Origin: Sphingomonas sanguinis
GTDB lineage: Bacteria > Pseudomonadota > Alphaproteobacteria > Sphingomonadales > Sphingomonadaceae
Assembly: GCF_019297835.1 (NCBI RefSeq)
Contig: NZ_CP079203.1
Span: forward strand, 2,081,001-2,145,000
DNA length: 64,000 nucleotides
Direction of reading: 5' to 3'
Position 1 is the stretch's first letter, and each line of letters opens with the position of its first letter. Of the stretch, positions 63,602-64,000 are shown in pieces. Both the position numbers and the translations under genes were made by a program. The notes under the pieces were generated by a model. It searched no databases. It worked only from the letters and a program-made list of their open reading frames with translations, and had not been told where the DNA came from.

Positions 63602-64000
63602 ATGGATCGCCGTCACCTGCTCGCCGCCTTTCCGATGCTGTGGATGGCGGCGCGCGCCGGCGCGCTGCCGGCCGGTCCGCGCAACCTGATCGACGCGCCG
63701 GGCTTCCTCACCACGCCGTTCACGCTCGGCGTCGCGTCCGGCGATCCCGATGCGGACGGCTTCGTCGCCTGGACGCGGATCGTCCCCGAACCGGCACAAC
63801 CCGATGGCGGCATGGTCGCAGCACCCGTGCGCGTCGGCTGGGAGGTGGCGCGCGATCCCGACTTCCGCCAGATCGTCCGCCAGGGCGACACGATCGCCCA
63901 TCCCGAGCTGGCCCATGCGGTGCATGTTGAAGTGACCGGCCTCGAACCGGCGCGGCCCTATTGGTATCGCTTCACCTGCGGCGGCCATCGCAGCCCGGCG
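63602..64000 (+). CDS. PhoD-like alkaline phosphatase, 5' part
   Basis: The first 133 residues of an exported phosphodiesterase/phosphatase; the rest lies beyond the window. A Tat-type signal (MDRRHLLAAFPMLWMAARAG) precedes the N-terminal PhoD domain: FTLGVASGDPDADGFVAWTR, VGWEVARDPDFRQIVRQGD and YWYRFTCGG are diagnostic. The metal-binding catalytic domain is not yet reached. Calcium/iron-dependent PhoD enzymes release phosphate from phosphodiesters such as teichoic acids or phospholipids. With the receptor upstream it is a likely phosphate-supply pair. Confidence 0.9.
   Translation, partial: MDRRHLLAAFPMLWMAARAGALPAGPRNLIDAPGFLTTPFTLGVASGDPDADGFVAWTRIVPEPAQPDGGMVAAPVRVGWEVARDPDFRQIVRQGDTIAHPELAHAVHVEVTGLEPARPYWYRFTCGGHRSPA

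Overview
The window reads as a chromosomal segment of a sphingomonad-like alphaproteobacterium (Sphingomonas or a close relative). This is inferred from the high G+C content, the rpiB-glyA-nrdR-trmJ gene order, five TonB-dependent receptors (TBDRs) in 64 kb, sphingomonad-type palindromic repeats and an apparently photoheterotrophic gene set. No tRNA, rRNA, CRISPR array, transposase, integrase or prophage gene was seen. Two genes run off the ends: the N-carbamoylputrescine amidase at the left and a PhoD-like phosphatase at the right.

1-7.7 kb (mostly minus strand): both enzymes of the agmatine route to putrescine (aguA, aguB) are separated by a hemerythrin-like gene and a membrane-protein gene. 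aguA is translationally coupled to a secreted M28 metallopeptidase. That peptidase lies 12 bp behind a two-gene light-harvesting operon: a microbial rhodopsin and the Brp/Blh enzyme that makes its retinal from beta-carotene. The rhodopsin has the helix-C motif Asp-Thr-Ser, with Ser where a proton donor is usual. rpsD with a clear intrinsic terminator follows.

7.7-26.5 kb: housekeeping and metabolism. Genes here are chorismate mutase, trmJ, a GIY-YIG nuclease flanked by repeats, nrdR, glyA, rpiB, a small lipoprotein, a Uma2-type nuclease, enoyl-CoA hydratase, a short-chain dehydrogenase, rarD, a tiny beta-solenoid-like protein, the branched-chain 2-oxoacid dehydrogenase operon (E1 alpha, E1 beta, E2; no E3 in the window), a sialate O-acetylesterase, an FAD oxidoreductase coupled to an RNase H-like gene, a GNAT acetyltransferase and an HD-GYP protein. 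Palindromic repeats sit in most of the longer gaps, and one lies in frame inside the E2 gene.

26.5-41.7 kb: an iron-acquisition operon behind a near-perfect Fur box. It holds a siderophore TBDR, PiuC-type hydroxylase, PepSY membrane protein, DUF2271, DUF4198 and the flavin transferase ApbE, and looks like a covalently flavinylated periplasmic reductase system. A second siderophore-type TBDR with a weaker Fur box follows, then an exonuclease/endonuclease/phosphatase-fold enzyme, a ClC-type chloride/proton antiporter, a VIT/VWA surface protein and an MFS exporter.

41.9-53.6 kb: a plant-polysaccharide utilisation locus (GH43, TBDR, GH39-like, GPH sugar symporter, GH31, LacI regulator). A perfect 16-bp LacI-type operator lies between the regulator and GH31, and a matching site precedes the TBDR, so regulator and target genes can be tied together from sequence.

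53.7-64 kb: a TBDR coupled by a one-base overlap to a probably exported PLP enzyme, a DUF1206 membrane protein, a tandem glycosyltransferase fused to an FkbM-type methyltransferase, and a TBDR followed by a PhoD-like phosphatase.
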